The translations under genes and the position numbers were made by a program. The notes below the pieces were generated by a model, which was given only the letters and a program-made list of their open reading frames with translations, was not told where the DNA came from and did not search any database. A stretch of DNA of 6,236 bases, from contig PBBR01000022.1 in NCBI GenBank assembly GCA_002716645.1, positions 13,003 through 19,238 of the forward strand. Reading direction: 5' to 3'. Position 1 is the first letter of the stretch. Every line of letters starts with the position of its first letter. This document shows, piece after piece, positions 4,518 to 6,236 of the stretch. Source of the DNA: Chloroflexota bacterium (GTDB taxonomy: Bacteria; Chloroflexota; Dehalococcoidia; UBA3495).

Positions 4518-6236
4518 TTATCTTGCGGATTCCCCTGCTCTGAGTACCCTTTGGATGTCTATTTTAGCTGTAAACCATGCCAGCCATACTGTAGTACCCA
4601 ATATAACAGCAGATAGCATGAGATATGTTAAAGAAAGGGATATCCAATTCATCTGCAGTAACATTGGTGGAGTAATACGTTTGCCATCCTCTGCTATTTC
4701 AAGAAGGGGTAGTATGCTAGAACCAATTAATTGCCCAACCCAGGTCCCTAAGACTATTCCAAAGGCAAAAATTATTAGTAGGCTAAACCACACAGCGAAT
4801 AAAACTTGACGCTTTGACGATCCTAGGGTCCTGATTAATGCGAATTCACCCTGGCGTTGTATTACATCAAGGTACGAAAACATAATTATGCCACATACGC
4901 TGGCTATTATGAGTGTCAAAAACATTAAAATGAGTAGGCCTCCCCAGCTTGCGTTTTTAACGGGTTCGGCAGAGCTTTGTTCAATAAATTGTTGTGCAAA
5001 ATGTATATTAGGAAGAGTTATTTTAGACTGTCTAAGGGAATCTGTAATCTGATCAGTCTTGACGTCTGAAGTGGTGAAACTACCCCATATTTCAGTTGGT
5101 CCAGGTGTAATACGATGGCTATGGGTGTTTGAATAATATTCAAAACTATTCCTATCGACTATGACAAAAGGATTTGATTTAGGGTCTAGAGTAGGAAAGT
5201 ATTTTGCGACCGCGTTAATTTTGATGGGTACTGAATACGATGACATTCCGAGGGTGATAACGTCTCCAACTCTGGAATTGGATTGTTCCAGTATTTCATG
5301 ACTTACTATTGATTTAATTGGAGCTTCTGGGTCTCCGAATCTAATGCCGCGTAATCCATTTCCACCAGGAGCCCATCCGAATCTAAGGGAATGGTCTTCT
5401 TGATCCCGCACTACAGACGTATTCTGACTAATATCGTATAAACCTGGTCGAGTGTGGTCCTCGATAATATGTATGTTGTCGGTGCTAGTAAAGTCAGTAA
5501 GCAGTGTTTGTTTTGTACGTGCATATGCCGTCATTTCCGAAACAAAGATAGCTCCCGCTTCTTCTATTCCGGCGCTGCTGGTCAGATGGAGGGCTAGTAG
5601 GGTATATGGTTGTTTTAGGTCTGAGAAAGTGGGAATGCCTCTAAACTTATTATTAGCAGCCCGCCTACGTGTTGGAGTGATATCGTCTAGACTGTCAAAT
5701 CTGGCACTCAAATTTTTCCATTCTTTGAAGTACAACTGTCCTATCGGAAGATCGAAATAATTGTTTGAAGAATCTCTTAACCTAGCGGTGAGTGTTAGTA
5801 GTTGATATGGCCGATTTGGCCTTACCCATATGGATAAGCCGTCTGAATCAACTGGTATATCTATGCCATCCGACTCCCATATGGATTTATCTGGAAGTAC
5901 TGCGTTGCTTAGATTGTCTGAGTGATATGATTCGACGAAATCTGACCGAGACCATGCAATTTCATCTATGGCAATTGGGTCGATTGCTAGAGTGGATATT
6001 TTCGTTGATACGAATCCATCCGTATTTAGATGTCCGTCTACGCGGTGTGCGTAGGCTACGTTGTCGATATTTTTATCATCAGTTAAGAATGTGTCTAGCG
6101 CTGTGCTGGCTTCAATACTAGGAGAGGATCTATGTGTTATTCGAATATCTGATCCTGCCTGATACATTGCTTGATCTGATTGGCTCTTTAGTAAAGTTGA
6201 ACTAAAGGAACTACCTATAACCCCTAAGGAAGTTGC
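4518..6236 (-). CDS. ABC transporter permease, FtsX/MacB-type (5' end outside the window)
   Basis: The frame is open to the window edge, giving 572 visible residues. An ATG at 6165-6167 is internal, because 23 codons before it stay open and read as natural protein (VIGSSFSSTLLKSQSDQA just before it). Numbering from the edge, residues 1-431 are mostly extracytoplasmic. About 120-245 are rich in short strands (LSIWVRPNRPY, LLTLTARLRD, YTLLALHLTS) and could be a beta-sandwich. About 308-423 resemble a MacB periplasmic core (EILEQSNSRVGDVITL, then KYFPTLDP). Three helices follow at about 432-456, 478-504 and 533-555. Between the first two is EFALIRTLGSSKRQV (464-478), the cytoplasmic coupling signature of FtsX-family permeases. 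The protein ends in IQRVLRAGESAR. The visible part looks like the second half of a larger two-unit permease. Substrate is not inferable; with both ATPases downstream it forms one transporter. Confidence 0.9.
   Translation of the reverse strand, partial: ATSLGVIGSSFSSTLLKSQSDQAMYQAGSDIRITHRSSPSIEASTALDTFLTDDKNIDNVAYAHRVDGHLNTDGFVSTKISTLAIDPIAIDEIAWSRSDFVESYHSDNLSNAVLPDKSIWESDGIDIPVDSDGLSIWVRPNRPYQLLTLTARLRDSSNNYFDLPIGQLYFKEWKNLSARFDSLDDITPTRRRAANNKFRGIPTFSDLKQPYTLLALHLTSSAGIEEAGAIFVSEMTAYARTKQTLLTDFTSTDNIHIIEDHTRPGLYDISQNTSVVRDQEDHSLRFGWAPGGNGLRGIRFGDPEAPIKSIVSHEILEQSNSRVGDVITLGMSSYSVPIKINAVAKYFPTLDPKSNPFVIVDRNSFEYYSNTHSHRITPGPTEIWGSFTTSDVKTDQITDSLRQSKITLPNIHFAQQFIEQSSAEPVKNASWGGLLILMFLTLIIASVCGIIMFSYLDVIQRQGEFALIRTLGSSKRQVLFAVWFSLLIIFAFGIVLGTWVGQLIGSSILPLLEIAEDGKRITPPMLLQMNWISLSLTYLMLSAVILGTTVWLAWFTAKIDIQRVLRAGESAR

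Noticed and set aside
6165..6167. ATG as the start of the permease
   Set aside because: The frame continues open to the window edge, and the 23 residues before it look like coding sequence leading on from a membrane helix. There is also no ribosome binding site, so the ATG is internal.

Overview
The window is a stretch of bacterial chromosome with ordinary gene density and moderate AT richness (by eye, not counted). Three features suggest a Chloroflexota lineage, possibly a marine SAR202/Dehalococcoidia-like one. These are the arginine-tailed bS21, an MFS permease with an RRPEDIGLLPDG-type linker, and an ABC ATPase whose C-terminus looks like an AbrB/SpoVT hairpin next to a very large FtsX-type permease. 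This placement rests on remembered family resemblance, not on a search, and I hold it at about even odds.

Left part (1-881): two housekeeping-type genes read leftward. An FmdB-family zinc-ribbon protein has a TTG start behind a strong Shine-Dalgarno sequence. It is followed 35 bases later by dtd, the D-aminoacyl-tRNA deacylase, so the two are probably one transcript. A possible 3' end of a rightward gene occupies the first 57 bases and would abut the dtd stop.

Middle part (882-2496): a 252-base divergent intergenic region carries a good candidate promoter for fmdB-dtd on the minus strand. An MFS permease gene reads rightward. It converges on the leftward bS21 gene (rpsU), and a perfect 14-bp hairpin sits between them and contains the MFS stop codon. 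It should work as a terminator in both directions.

Right part (2807-6236): a leftward ABC transporter operon holds the 3' part of an FtsX/MacB-type permease (cut by the window edge), then two complete ATPase genes, with gaps of 36-37 bases. The permease fragment has a long extracytoplasmic region followed by three membrane helices. Both ATPases keep all catalytic motifs. Together they look like a MacB/LolCDE-like export or mechanotransmission system of unknown substrate. rpsU follows this operon on the same strand after a 127-base gap.

I see no mobile element, CRISPR array, tRNA or rRNA. The most interesting item is the extra C-terminal domain on the first ATPase. The rest is largely conventional.
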